Source of the DNA: Maniola hyperantus
Taxonomy: Eukaryota; Arthropoda; Insecta; Lepidoptera; Nymphalidae
Direction: 5' to 3'
DNA: 64,000 nt
Assembly (NCBI RefSeq): GCF_902806685.2
Contig: NC_048560.1
Span: 7,592,212 to 7,656,211, forward strand
Positions 20,630 to 29,862 of the stretch are shown one piece after another. Numbering within the stretch: position 1 is the first letter of the stretch; each line of letters starts with the position of its first letter. Under the pieces are notes generated by a model that did no database searches, was not told the DNA's origin, and saw nothing but the letters and a program-made list of their open reading frames with translations. The position numbers were made by a program, and so were the translations under genes.

Positions 20630-20642
20630 ATAGATAATGGTA

Positions 20643-20690
20643 CGGAACCTTTCGTGCGCAAGTCCGAATCGCACTTGACCGGTTTTTTCA
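20643..20690 (-). repeat. Family R-related repeat, part 2
   Basis: CGGAACCTTTCGTGCGCAAG and GCACTTGACCGGTTTTTT complete the element interrupted at 20158. Confidence 0.6.
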
Positions 20691-20831
20691 ATTTATTTTC
20701 ATTAATCAACAAGCTTAGTCCAGACTTTATAATTACGTGAAGTTTTTCTAAGCAATATTAATTAATTACAGCCCCGCTTGCGAAGGACAAATCCGCATTT
20801 ATTAAAATTTACGGTCGCCCCGTCACCCCTA

Positions 20832-20968
20832 GAGGAAGATTAAATGGTTTTCCTTTACAGAATTAATACCTAGATTCAAGAGGCGTTGCCTTTCATGAAC
20901 CTTCGAATGTCTACCACTAATTCCTATTCGCTAAAATTCAGTTAAATACATCCACATTAAAGACATTT
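20832..20968 (+). repeat. Local direct duplication, unit 1 (1.3-kb spacing)
   Basis: GAGGAAGATTAAATGGTTTT ... GGCGTTGCCTTTCATGAACC is repeated at 22133-22260. No coding or repeat signature. Confidence 0.6.
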
Positions 20969-20974
20969 TTAACC

Positions 20975-21240
20975 GACTTCAAAAAAAGGAGGAGGTTCTC
21001 AATTCGTCGGAATCTTTTTTTTTTTATTTTTTTTTATTTTTTATGTATGTTCCCCGATTACTCGAAGACGCCTGGACCGATTATGAAAATTCTTTTTTTG
21101 TTTGAAAGGGTATACTTCAAAGTTGGTCCCATTTAAATTTGGTGAAGATCTGATGAACATCTTCGAAGATAGATACTGGAACTCCTCAACGGATAAGAGT
21201 AAATTGCTCGCGATCAGCGTAATAGCTTAGTAAACAGTAG
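20975..21240 (+). repeat. Interspersed repeat, ACCGACTTCAAAAAAAGGAGG type
   Basis: The opening AACCGACTTCAAAAAAAGGA, GAGGTTCTCAATTCGTCGG, a T-rich tract and TCGAAGACGCCTGGACCGAT are features of a repeat widespread in moth and butterfly genomes, as far as I recall. No coding potential. Confidence 0.5.
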
Positions 21241-21318
21241 ATTTTTAACCAGTCATAGCATAATTCCATGGGACCACTAAAAATTGTGAAATAAAAATTT
21301 TTTACAAAAAAAATAAAA

Positions 21319-21622
21319 ACCGACTTCGATACACAAACACTAAAAATTGAAAAATAATTTAATTTATTACCGAATATATTATGTATACAAGAGTTAATAT
21401 AGTTCCATAATAATATTTTTGGGGTCGGTGCCAATGAGGTGCCATTGTGGAGTCTCATAAAAATATGAAGTCTAGACGATTCGCGCAGCTAAAGCTAATT
21501 GGCACCGGCACCAAAAAGTATTATTATGGAACTATATTAACTCTTGTATACATAATATATTCGGTAATAAATTAAATTATTTTTCAATTTTTAGTGTTTG
21601 TGTATCGAAGTCGGTTTTTATT
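21319..21622. repeat. Long near-perfect inverted repeat (hairpin)
   Basis: The left arm 21319-21434 (CCGACTTCGATACACAAACA ... TTCCATAATAATA) and right arm 21501-21622 are inverted copies with only a few mismatches near the centre. They are separated by about 66 bp. A transcript would fold into a stem of more than 100 bp. Confidence 0.8.
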
Positions 21623-21639
21623 TTTTTTGTTATAAGAAA

Positions 21640-21812
21640 GAAAGAAAACTAGTTTATTTATCTTGTGCCTAAGGTACAAACAAACTTAACATTAATGGTT
21701 AGTAGATAGTAGTTGATATAAAAAATTACTTAAAATGAGTTCTTGCACCCACTTGGCACAGGATGAAATGGCCCCAGCTCAGCATTAAGGCTGCATGGTT
21801 TTAAAAAACAAG
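21640..21812 (-). repeat. Retroposon with (TTTC)n tail, reversed
   Basis: AAGAAAGAAAGAAAACTAGT, TTGTGCCTAAGGTACAAAC and GGCCCCAGCTCAGCATTA are the inverse of 34120-34309. Confidence 0.6.
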
Positions 21813-21814
21813 AA

Positions 21815-22035
21815 AAACCGGCCAAGTGCGAATCAGACTCGCGCACTGAGGGTTCCGTACTACAATCGTATTTTGCACGATAAATCGGTCGGAACAATTT
21901 TCGGTGGAAGTTTGCATGGTAATGTACATCATATTTTTTTTTAGTTTTATCATTCTCTTATTTTAGAAGTTACAGGGGGGGGGGGGGATCTATAAGGGTT
22001 CCGTTTTTTGCCATTCGGCTACGGAACCCTAAAAA
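21815..22035 (+). repeat. Repeat family R, internally deleted
   Basis: It starts AAAAACCGGCCAAGTGCGAA and ends GGCTACGGAACCCTAAAAA. The middle is short and contains a run of 13 G. Confidence 0.65.
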
Positions 22036-22132
22036 GGGCTACCTGCGTCAAATGTACTAACATTTGACGCTTGACAGTGACGTCGCAGCCTCAGCGTTTT
22101 GTTACAAGTTCCCTAACTATAGTGTCTAGGCA

Positions 22133-22260
22133 GAGGAAGATTAAATGCTTTTCCTTTAGAGAACTAAACCCTAGATTCAGTAGGCGTTGCCTTTCATGAA
22201 CCTTCGAGTGTCTACCACTAGGTACTTTCTATTCAATAAAATTCATCCACATTAGAAAAG
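22133..22260 (+). repeat. Local direct duplication, unit 2 (1.3-kb spacing)
   Basis: Second copy of 20832-20968, with small differences. Confidence 0.6.
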
Positions 22261-22427
22261 TCGCCCACCGCGATTTTTTGTAGTGATACAGAAGCGATAA
22301 AACCGCAAAAATCGTAATTAAAAACGTGACTACGCTGCTAAAAAAACAAAATAATAAAAAAAGTAAAATTTGTTACAATTGAGTCGCCATATTCAAAAAC
22401 TTAATTTGACGGCTGATGACGGATCAT

Positions 22428-22492
22428 CACTTACCACCAAGTGAAATTGCAGTTATGGGCTAACTTGTATCTGAATAAAAAAAGCCGCGGCG
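22428..22492 (+). repeat. SINE-1 3' tail
   Basis: ATCATCACTTACCACCAAGT, GGGCTAACTTGTATCTGAAT and an A-run. Confidence 0.6.
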
Positions 22493-23100
22493 GGTACGCT
22501 AGTATACTGCCGTCCTCAAGCTAAAACGTCGTTAACCAACATTTGGCCAAATTTGACTTTTTAACGCTATCTTACTTAGATTTTTTTTTTCTATCGACCA
22601 ATCTAATCGGTATTTTCCTAGCTGCTGTAGTTTTTGAAATAGCAATATGAAGAACGTCGTTAAATAACTACCTGTTCATATGATAACAACACTTAAACGC
22701 ATTTAACTGACATTTGCCAGTCTAAAATGTCTCAAAGCAGGTTTTTTTCTTAAATTCCTTAACTAAAATGTCTTTAAAGTCACTTTACTTATTTTTAAAT
22801 TAAGTTTTATAATAAAACTAAACTTTTATAAGATAAAACCGAAAACTCTTTCCGTCCGGTTTGTACCTAAATTCATAAAACATGTTCTAAATAGCCACTT
22901 GCATACATTAGCCGGGTTCCCTCGCCGCATGGTCGGTTAATGCGGGCTTTTACCGCCTGTTTTATTCACGGTTAAGTGGGGAATTTATTACAAGCTTCTT
23001 TCACAATTACCTTAGCTTTTTATTCTAACCTATACGCTTAGTCACAGAGAATTCAACCTCAAGAGTTCGCATACACCTATTTATTTTATTTTATTCATTA
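22493..23100. other. Unassigned DNA
   Basis: No exon, RNA gene or repeat family is recognised. The stretch AGCCGGGTTCCCTCGCCGCA (22910-22930) is locally GC-rich but has no clear role. Confidence 0.4.
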
Positions 23101-23102
23101 CT

Positions 23103-23285
23103 AGCTGGCCTGCCCCGGCTTCGCTCGGGTGGAGTTTAGAAAATTGAGGGGGAGGTTAAATTAAATTTTGTCTCCGTAAGAACCATCTTCGTACTTCAAG
23201 GAATAATATAAAAAAAGAATTAGCGAAATCGGTTCAGCTGTTCTCGAGATTTGCGATGAGCAACACATTTAGCGATTCATTTTTA
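23103..23285 (-). mobile_element. Helitron-like element, CCCCGGCTTCGCTCGG subfamily
   Basis: CTAGCTGGCCTGCCCCGGCT ... GCGAAATCGGTTCAGCTGTT ... AAATATAGAGA. The CTAG end and the hairpin-like CCCCGGCTTCGCTCGGGTGG fit a Helitron 3' terminus in reverse. A LINE tail (TTGAATAAATCATTTGACTT) follows at 23290. Confidence 0.5.
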
Positions 23286-23389
23286 AATATAGAGATTTTG
23301 AATAAATCATTTGACTTTGACAATTTAACAACATAAAAACTTCTTGCCACCATAAATATTCCTGCGCTCATTGAGCCGGCAGGGATTAG

Positions 23390-23840
23390 TCGGGATGATG
23401 GCAAGAGACCTGATGGATTGACGCTGGTTCCCTGGGAACGGGGACGGGCGCTAATGTGGGACGCAACTTGCGTTGACACATTGGCCCCGTGTCATATCAG
23501 GAAGACAGCATCAAGACCGGGAGCCGCAGCAGAAACAGCTGAAACCGGCAAGCGGCGCAAGTATGCCTCTCTTATAGAGAGTTACATTTTGTGCCGTTTG
23601 CCGTGCTGGGGCCATGGAGTCTTAGTGCTAAAAAGTTTTTACGAGACATTTCACCGCGATTAATAGCCTCATCTGGTGACAGAAGGGCTGGCTCATTTTT
23701 TGCGCAACGGATCAGCCTGGCTGTCCAGCGCGGAAATGCAGCCAGTATTCTTGGCACCATTCCACGCGGTCATGATTTATATAGTAATTAGATAAGGCTA
23801 GCTTTAAGTTTTATTGTAATATTAAAAAAAAAAACATAAA
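23390..23840 (+). pseudogene. Retroelement polyprotein C-terminal remnant, one frameshift
   Basis: Two overlapping frames give one protein block. Frame 1 (about 23396-23590) reads a DGLTLVPW, GRALMWDATCVDTLAP and AGAAAE-like series followed by KRRKY. Frame 2 (23591-23788) continues with LGPW, GDRRAGSFFAQRIS and VQRGNAASILGT and ends at a stop at 23789. The shift falls at the T-run around 23588. I recognise the block as a tail found downstream of reverse transcriptase in many animal retroelements, but I cannot assign a clade. An A-run at 23825-23836 looks like the poly(A) tail. No RT core is present, so it is a 5'-truncated dead copy. Confidence 0.55.
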
Positions 23841-24310
23841 ATTGGAGTCCATATTGGGGTAATTAGGCTGCATTATCGGCGATACGTGGAATCGGTAATA
23901 CCTATCTGCAGCATTTCCGAAGGCTTTCCGTTCAGTACGACACTCGCCTGGGGCTATGCGACATGGCCCAATTTATTTTATGAAATCCTCTTTTAAACGT
24001 GTTATAAAAGAGAAAGAACGAAAAAATCGGCCAAGTGCGAGTCGGAATTGTTACTTGTCACTTCTGGCCCATACATAATACCCAGCAGTTAAATCCCTAG
24101 TATACAAAGACATTAAAATCCAAAATGGCTAGATACGAAATGCAATACAAATCAAAGTGGGGCCGAAACGAATCCGTAATGGCTGCGGGATTTACGACGG
24201 ATTTATCTCACTAGGTTTATGTTTTCCCACTGATCTACTGTACCTACTAACTCGTCATACTGCTAGCTAGTTCCGTGCATTTTTATGGTTCCGTATCTCA
24301 AAAAGGCGAT
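23841..24310. other. Unassigned DNA with short family R trace
   Basis: AAAATCGGCCAAGTGCGAGT at 24023-24045 is an isolated family R head, and TGGTTCCGTATCTCAAAAA at 24286-24305 an isolated tail. The rest is unassigned. Confidence 0.4.
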
Positions 24311-24370
24311 CGAATGAGCTAGGCTTGGAGTTTCTCTATGTGATCAAATCAGAAATGAGGAGATCCGTAG
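24311..24370 (+). pseudogene. RTE-like LINE remnant, part left of the LTR element
   Basis: The GGAGTTTCTCTATGTGATCA and GAGGAGATCCGTAG blocks match the inverse of 17950-17990. The remnant resumes at 33774 after the LTR element. Confidence 0.65.
24367..24370. other. Target-site duplication, left (GTAG)
   Basis: GTAG precedes the LTR here and follows the other LTR at 33774-33777. Joining the flanks over one GTAG recreates the undisturbed RTE sequence seen inverted at 17940-17960. Confidence 0.85.
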
Positions 24371-25849
24371 TGTAAGGGTGGTAAATTGGGCGGAATAGAA
24401 ATATACCCGGATACGGAATAATCTACCACCTTACAAAGATTAGAGGAAAATAATAATTTACTTTACTTGATCTATCTACCTAGTAAAGAATAGAAGCTAG
24501 CCGTCGACTCCCTTGTAATGTATATGAGGTGTTATAAATGAAATTTGCTAGATGTTAGGCAAAATTGTTTTTAATGTAACTTTTACCGGGGTCGCTTAAT
24601 ACATAGTGATGGCTAATAATGCTTAGTTATTCTAGCTTAATGCCAAGACTTAATTTAGATACATTAGAATGCCTTAGGTAGATAGTACATAAAATCTATG
24701 TTTTAAATTTAAGATGCCATTGGCATGGAATAGACAATGACACAGTAAAATTCATAAAATTGTTTCAAAATAAAAGCTCAGTAGTAAAGACAGGGTTCTT
24801 ACTGTACACATACACTAAGAAGGTTCACTAAACTGTTCCAGGATACAAACATTTGCTTACTTGTAGGTGCGAAGACTGCAAGGTAGCTGGACGGCATCGG
24901 CCAAGATCCAAAACTCAATTTAACTTGATTCTTCACAACCGAAATGTTTCCTTACAAAGATTTTCACCAAGTCTTATCCATAGAAATTAAGTTGCCAACG
25001 TGAATGTGCAAAAGAAATAAATACGGAAAACGAAAGCGAAAAACGGAAAACCGAAAACTAAAAACGGAAACGCAAACGGAAAACGGAAACCCTGCAACAA
25101 AGAAAAACAAGATTATAATTTGTGCTGTGTGAAAATTTCGACACGTGGAATTTTCCCGATCAAACACAACTCACCTATTGAACTCCTGGCCACCAATGTT
25201 TTTCAGGAGTCCACCCACAACCCATTATCCTCATTTATTTGGGAAGGTAAAATAACTGGAACTGAAAGGGAAAATCATGAAATTAGGATTTTCTCTAACC
25301 AAACCGCCATTTTGTCGAATCCACATTACTTGATTTTTCACTCACCATAATTGATGAAACATTGAAATACGTTAGGATGACTAAATTTATAACTATTGTA
25401 TTTTCCCAGGCGAAGCCATGGGCGAAAAGGAGTGAGATTTTCCTGGAACGAAAAAATTCGTCTTCACATGTTGACTCCAGAAAAATTCTAAATCTCACCA
25501 ATCGGTGTTGCCAGACGCAACCCGAGTGTGGCCGCTCTCATTTAGTTTGATCATGAAGCCAATTCATTTTTGAATATTTGCGGAACCTAAGGATATATTA
25601 TAAGAACCGTTTTGTTAATGACTTAACAATAAACAAATGATATTATGGTTTTATTTAATTATTTTGTTTTATTTTTACGACAATTGACAACGAAGCAAAC
25701 GCCATCTATTGTGGCTCGAATGAACTCTGAACATCGACCCACGCGTAGTTCTGCACCTTGATGCTAGGTGGCACCAACATACTTTGAACAAAATAGATTT
25801 TTATTAAAAGCGAAACGCTAGTTAGTAGTTCAAAATTTACAACGTCACA
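24371..25849 (-). repeat. 3' LTR of copy 1
   Basis: 1479 bp, from TGTAAGGGTGG to ACGTCACA on the plus strand (TG...CA in both readings). The only difference from the partner LTR that I find is T at 25007 against C at 32931. An imperfect purine-rich tandem (ACGGAAA-like units) lies at 25020-25090. Confidence 0.93.
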
Positions 25850-25863
25850 ATACTTCCCCTCCT
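25850..25863 (-). other. Polypurine tract of copy 1
   Basis: On the minus strand AGGAGGGGAAGTAT directly precedes the 3' LTR. This is the expected position of the plus-strand primer for reverse transcription. It is identical in copy 2 (50889-50902). Confidence 0.8.
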
Positions 25864-26673
25864 ACGAAAAGGTTCAACAGGTTGAACCACGCTGCCCTCA
25901 GCGTCATCCAACAACTACTAACAATTTGCCTGAAACAAACAAACAAAAAAAACACAGAAGTTACGCGTGAACGCACATCTACTACTAACAAGGAAAATTG
26001 TCTAACAAAATAAATATACTGAAAACAGTGTAAGGTTTTATACATTATACTTAACTACACAACCCTAACTTCTAAAAAGAATATATACAAAAAAACTTCA
26101 TGGTGTCTAAGACACTTGAGTGGAAACATCTTGGCATCATTCTTCAGCTGACTGATAGAATGCGTCTAGGCCTACGGTGGTTCACTCTTTTAAACTACCA
26201 TCGTAATATTTGTTACTCAACAAATACGGAAAATCTGGTTGTGAACGGGTCCATCTGATATGGCAACCGTTCTCTATCCCATTCGGAAAAATAAAACCGA
26301 ATCAAAATCGGAATATGAGAAAAAAAAACGAAATAACTCTCCTAGAAAATAGATCTCGGAACAGAATCGGAAAAAATAACAGAAATGATCCATTATCTAG
26401 AAGGAAAACGAAAACAAAACACAAAACCCCCCCTTTTTCGTTATCCCCAAAGTACGATATTTGCATTTTTACTTTCTCAACCGGTTGGTCTACCACAAGC
26501 ATTCCAATCATCACATATTCATCCCTACATACATCCACTACATTCCTCCTCAACTGAACCATGGTAATGTAACTGTTAACTCAGAACATCACTACACTCA
26601 TTCAAATTCCTAATTGAATATTGATAACTTAAATATTCAAACAGTTTAGACCAAACTAAGTAATGGCAAATAT
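25864..26673 (-). other. 3' untranslated part of copy 1, no env
   Basis: About 0.8 kb between the pol stop and the PPT. Small open frames here (for example 26302-26562, minus) change frame between the two copies through indels in A-runs, so they are not conserved proteins. No signal peptide or transmembrane envelope protein is seen. Confidence 0.7.
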
Positions 26674-29600
26674 CTACTTCTTAATATCCTTAATATGCCA
26701 AGTGCCTATTGGGTGGTTGTCAGCTACTCTAACTAGTTCGTAAACCAAAGGTGACAAAACCTTGACAACCCTGCACTTTTCATACTTAGGTGCCAGCTTA
26801 GCTGCGAAAAAATTTGTAGCGTCGCTTTGTGGATAGGTCTTTTTCCACACTATATCCCCAACAGAATAGCTTGCAGACCTACGCCTTAAGTTGTAATGCG
26901 TTGCATACTCTGCATGAGCCTGAAACAAATTTCTCCTAACCTGACCAAATATGTCCTCCAAAGTTCCAAACTTTCCTGCGTATTCCTCCCTTGGAATTCC
27001 GGCCTCGTACTCCTTATCCGTGTCCTTATAGAAGGAACCATTTAAAACCGGTTCTCTAGCGTGGACAAGGAAGAACGGGGAGAATCCAGTGGATTCATTA
27101 ACCGCACTGTTTATGGCGAACTGGACCTTGTACAGGTTTTCGTCCCAGGACCTGTGGTTATCTTTCACAAAAGCGGCTACAGCAGTCATAACAACCTTAT
27201 TGTACCTCTCAACAAGGTTAACTTGCGGAGTGTACAGTGGTGTGTAGTGTAATTTCGGAATATTATAACGCTTAATGAGATTACGGAATTCAGATCCTGT
27301 AAATTGGGACCCATTGTCCACAATCACAGTCTCTGGAACACTATGGTTCAAAAATACAAAATTCTCTAGCGCTTTAACAACAGCGGCACCTGTGGCGCGC
27401 CGTAACGGAAACAACATTGTATATTTCGAAAAACAACACGTCACCACAAAAAGAAATGTAAATCCTGATTTAGACCTAGGCAAAGGTCCGACTAAATCAG
27501 CCGAAATGACCTGAAAAGGTCTCTCGCAGACTTTAGGCTTCCCTAGCAGACCTGGAGTGGCTGATGTCGTGTGTTTATACGCAGAGCAAGTATCACAATT
27601 CTTAACGTACTCAACCACGTCCTTATACATACCACGCCAAAAATATCTGAGGGATAATCTGCGATGAGTTTTGAACACACCAAAATGACCTGCAGTTGCA
27701 TCTGCATGGTTTTGTTGCATAATTCTAAGGATGTCGTTCTTGTGGACTACCTCTTTCCAGTCGAACTCACTGAGAAGCTGGTATTTACATTTACTGTAAC
27801 GATATAGTTTATCGTTCAAAATACTAAAATTCGGAAAATTTGCTGGATTGATTTTACAGCCATTAAATGTTTTGTCATACCAGTCATCTACCAAAACTTG
27901 TTGACTAGAGTTATCATTACGATCACCAACTACATCTACGTGTATGAGTCTCGACAAGGTATCCGGAACTACATTATCACAACCCTTCCTATGTTCGATA
28001 ACAAAATTATACTGTGATAATCTACAACCCCATCTGGCGAGTCGTCCTGAGGGATTTTCTAAATTTAAGAACCACTTTAGGGATGCATGGTCTGTGATAA
28101 TTGTGACTGGCTTGGAACCAAAATAAGCCTGAAATTTCTCCACTGCAAAAATCACAGCTAGAGCCTCGCGTTCCGTCGCGCTGTAATTCCTTTCGTTTTT
28201 ATTTAGGCTCCTACTGACATACGCAATGGGATGATCGCAACCATCGGTTTCTTGCGTCAGCATACCGCCAACACCATATGCAGAAGCATCACAATGTATT
28301 TTGAATGGTTTTTCAAAATTCGGTACCGCAAGAACAGGTGCGGTTACCAACGCATTCTTCAATGTATTAAATGCTACCTCTGCCTGTTCGCTCCACTCAA
28401 ATTTAGGTGCGTTCTTTCCTTTACTCGTTAGTCTATTGAGTGGTGCAGCGATGGTTGAAAAATTCCTAATAAAGCGCCTGTACCAAGAACAAGTGCCTAG
28501 GAAAATCTTTACCTCCTGTGCAGTTTTTGGGGTCGGAAAGTTCAAAACTGCGGCAACTTTTCCAGGATCTGTGCGTAAACCAAATTCATCCACTATATAC
28601 CCTAAATATTTCAAAGAGTTTCGAAAAAATTTACATTTATCAAAATTTATGGATAGTTGAGCCATTTTTAGTTTATCCAGAACTCTGTTTAATAAAATTA
28701 AATGGGTTTCAAAATCAGCAGAACAAATAACAATATCATCTATATAACAAAATACTATTCCATTTTCAATATCACTACAAAAATTTTGATTAAATAACTG
28801 GTCCATTAACCTCTGCTGTCGTGCTGGTGCACCGCATAGGCCAAACGGCATGACTTTAAATTTGAATAACCCTCTACCAGGAACTGTAAAACTGGTTTTT
28901 TCCTGAGAGTCGTCAGCTAACGGAATTTGCCAGAAACTTGAACTTAAATCAATCGATGATAAAAACCTTGCCTCTTTCAAGCTATCTAGAATTTGTGGAA
29001 TGTACGGTATTGAGTATGAATCCCCCTTTGTCACTGAATTTAATTTCCTGCAATCTAGGCAAAATCTCCAGTCTCCATTTGCCTTTTTCACTAAAATTGC
29101 TGGGTTATTCCAAGGGCTTTCACTCGGAGTAACTACGTCCATTTCCAGCATCCTATCTAACTCTTTACTTAAAGCTTCCTTCTTTTCGGGAGAAAGTGGA
29201 TATTGTTTTATTTTTATTGGCAAGGCATCACCGGTGTCAATAACATGTTCAATTAATTTTGTTCTACCCAATCCAATTTTCTCTGAAGAAATATCTAAAA
29301 ATTTATTTACTACAGACTGGGCTAATTCTTTCTGTTGAGATGATAAGTTTTCAAAAGAAGTGATGGTATGAATTTGTTTATTATCAATCGCACAAATATT
29401 GTAAAATTGAGAAGGTGCCTTAATTAATTCTAAATTATCAAAAATGCCAGGGGCTAACTGAAATGTTTTCCAAAAGTCACAGCCAAAAATAACATCCGCT
29501 ATTATAGAGGGTACTACAAAAAATTTTATTATGTGAGTTACGGAATTATAAGTAATCGGAATAAACATATAACCCATGCAATCAAGTTTGTCTCCATTTG

Positions 29601-29862
29601 CCACTGAAAATGTGGTATCAATACTGCTATGCAATTTATAACCGAATCTCAAAAAAACCTTGTGCGCCTGGTTACCCAAAATTGACGCGCAAGCACCGGA
29701 ATCTAGTAAACCTGTAATCTCAAAACCGTCAACAAAAACCTTTAAATGTGGCCTAAAGTCTCGTTTATCCACTGAATACAGAACTGTGTCAGGTAAAAGG
29801 GATGTTTTGTTGTTAATGACCAAGTTCTTTACTTGTGTCTCTGCACAGTTCTTACTAATTAG
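26674..29862 (-). CDS. pol: Pol polyprotein of LTR element copy 1 (protease-RT-RNase H-integrase)
   Basis: This encodes the enzymes for particle maturation, reverse transcription and integration of the element. The frame has no ATG before the protease and is entered from gag by a -1 slip at 29868-29862, giving about 1062 residues. Counting from the slip site, the aspartic protease has LLDSGA near residue 54. The RT core runs from SPWNNPAILVKK to the catalytic YIDD near residue 372. RNase H starts at HCDASAYGVGG near 521 with TDHASLKWFL later. The integrase has an H-X6-H and C-X2-C zinc site, then D (SADLVGP, ~788), D (VDNGSQF, ~847) and E (NLVERYN, ~883), a D,D35E spacing. The C-terminal YEKCRVVKVLSPLVYEL segment resembles the GPY/F-type module; no chromodomain is seen. 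The frame is uninterrupted and all catalytic residues are present. Confidence 0.95.
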   Translation of the reverse strand, partial: LISKNCAETQVKNLVINNKTSLLPDTVLYSVDKRDFRPHLKVFVDGFEITGLLDSGACASILGNQAHKVFLRFGYKLHSSIDTTFSVANGDKLDCMGYMFIPITYNSVTHIIKFFVVPSIIADVIFGCDFWKTFQLAPGIFDNLELIKAPSQFYNICAIDNKQIHTITSFENLSSQQKELAQSVVNKFLDISSEKIGLGRTKLIEHVIDTGDALPIKIKQYPLSPEKKEALSKELDRMLEMDVVTPSESPWNNPAILVKKANGDWRFCLDCRKLNSVTKGDSYSIPYIPQILDSLKEARFLSSIDLSSSFWQIPLADDSQEKTSFTVPGRGLFKFKVMPFGLCGAPARQQRLMDQLFNQNFCSDIENGIVFCYIDDIVICSADFETHLILLNRVLDKLKMAQLSINFDKCKFFRNSLKYLGYIVDEFGLRTDPGKVAAVLNFPTPKTAQEVKIFLGTCSWYRRFIRNFSTIAAPLNRLTSKGKNAPKFEWSEQAEVAFNTLKNALVTAPVLAVPNFEKPFKIHCDASAYGVGGMLTQETDGCDHPIAYVSRSLNKNERNYSATEREALAVIFAVEKFQAYFGSKPVTIITDHASLKWFLNLENPSGRLARWGCRLSQYNFVIEHRKGCDNVVPDTLSRLIHVDVVGDRNDNSSQQVLVDDWYDKTFNGCKINPANFPNFSILNDKLYRYSKCKYQLLSEFDWKEVVHKNDILRIMQQNHADATAGHFGVFKTHRRLSLRYFWRGMYKDVVEYVKNCDTCSAYKHTTSATPGLLGKPKVCERPFQVISADLVGPLPRSKSGFTFLFVVTCCFSKYTMLFPLRRATGAAVVKALENFVFLNHSVPETVIVDNGSQFTGSEFRNLIKRYNIPKLHYTPLYTPQVNLVERYNKVVMTAVAAFVKDNHRSWDENLYKVQFAINSAVNESTGFSPFFLVHAREPVLNGSFYKDTDKEYEAGIPREEYAGKFGTLEDIFGQVRRNLFQAHAEYATHYNLRRRSASYSVGDIVWKKTYPQSDATNFFAAKLAPKYEKCRVVKVLSPLVYELVRVADNHPIGTWHIKDIKK

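Noticed and set aside
24964..25550. Small open frames inside the LTRs (repeated at 32888-33474)
   Set aside because: They are repeated only because the LTR is repeated. They are disrupted in the LTRs of copy 2 and match no family.
26302..26562. Possible env or accessory protein of LTR copy 1
   Set aside because: The frame differs in copy 2 through A-run indels, and there is no signal peptide, cysteine pattern or convincing membrane anchor.
27061..29338. Plus-strand open frames opposite pol
   Set aside because: They are antisense shadows of the conserved pol frame, present in both copies for that reason alone.
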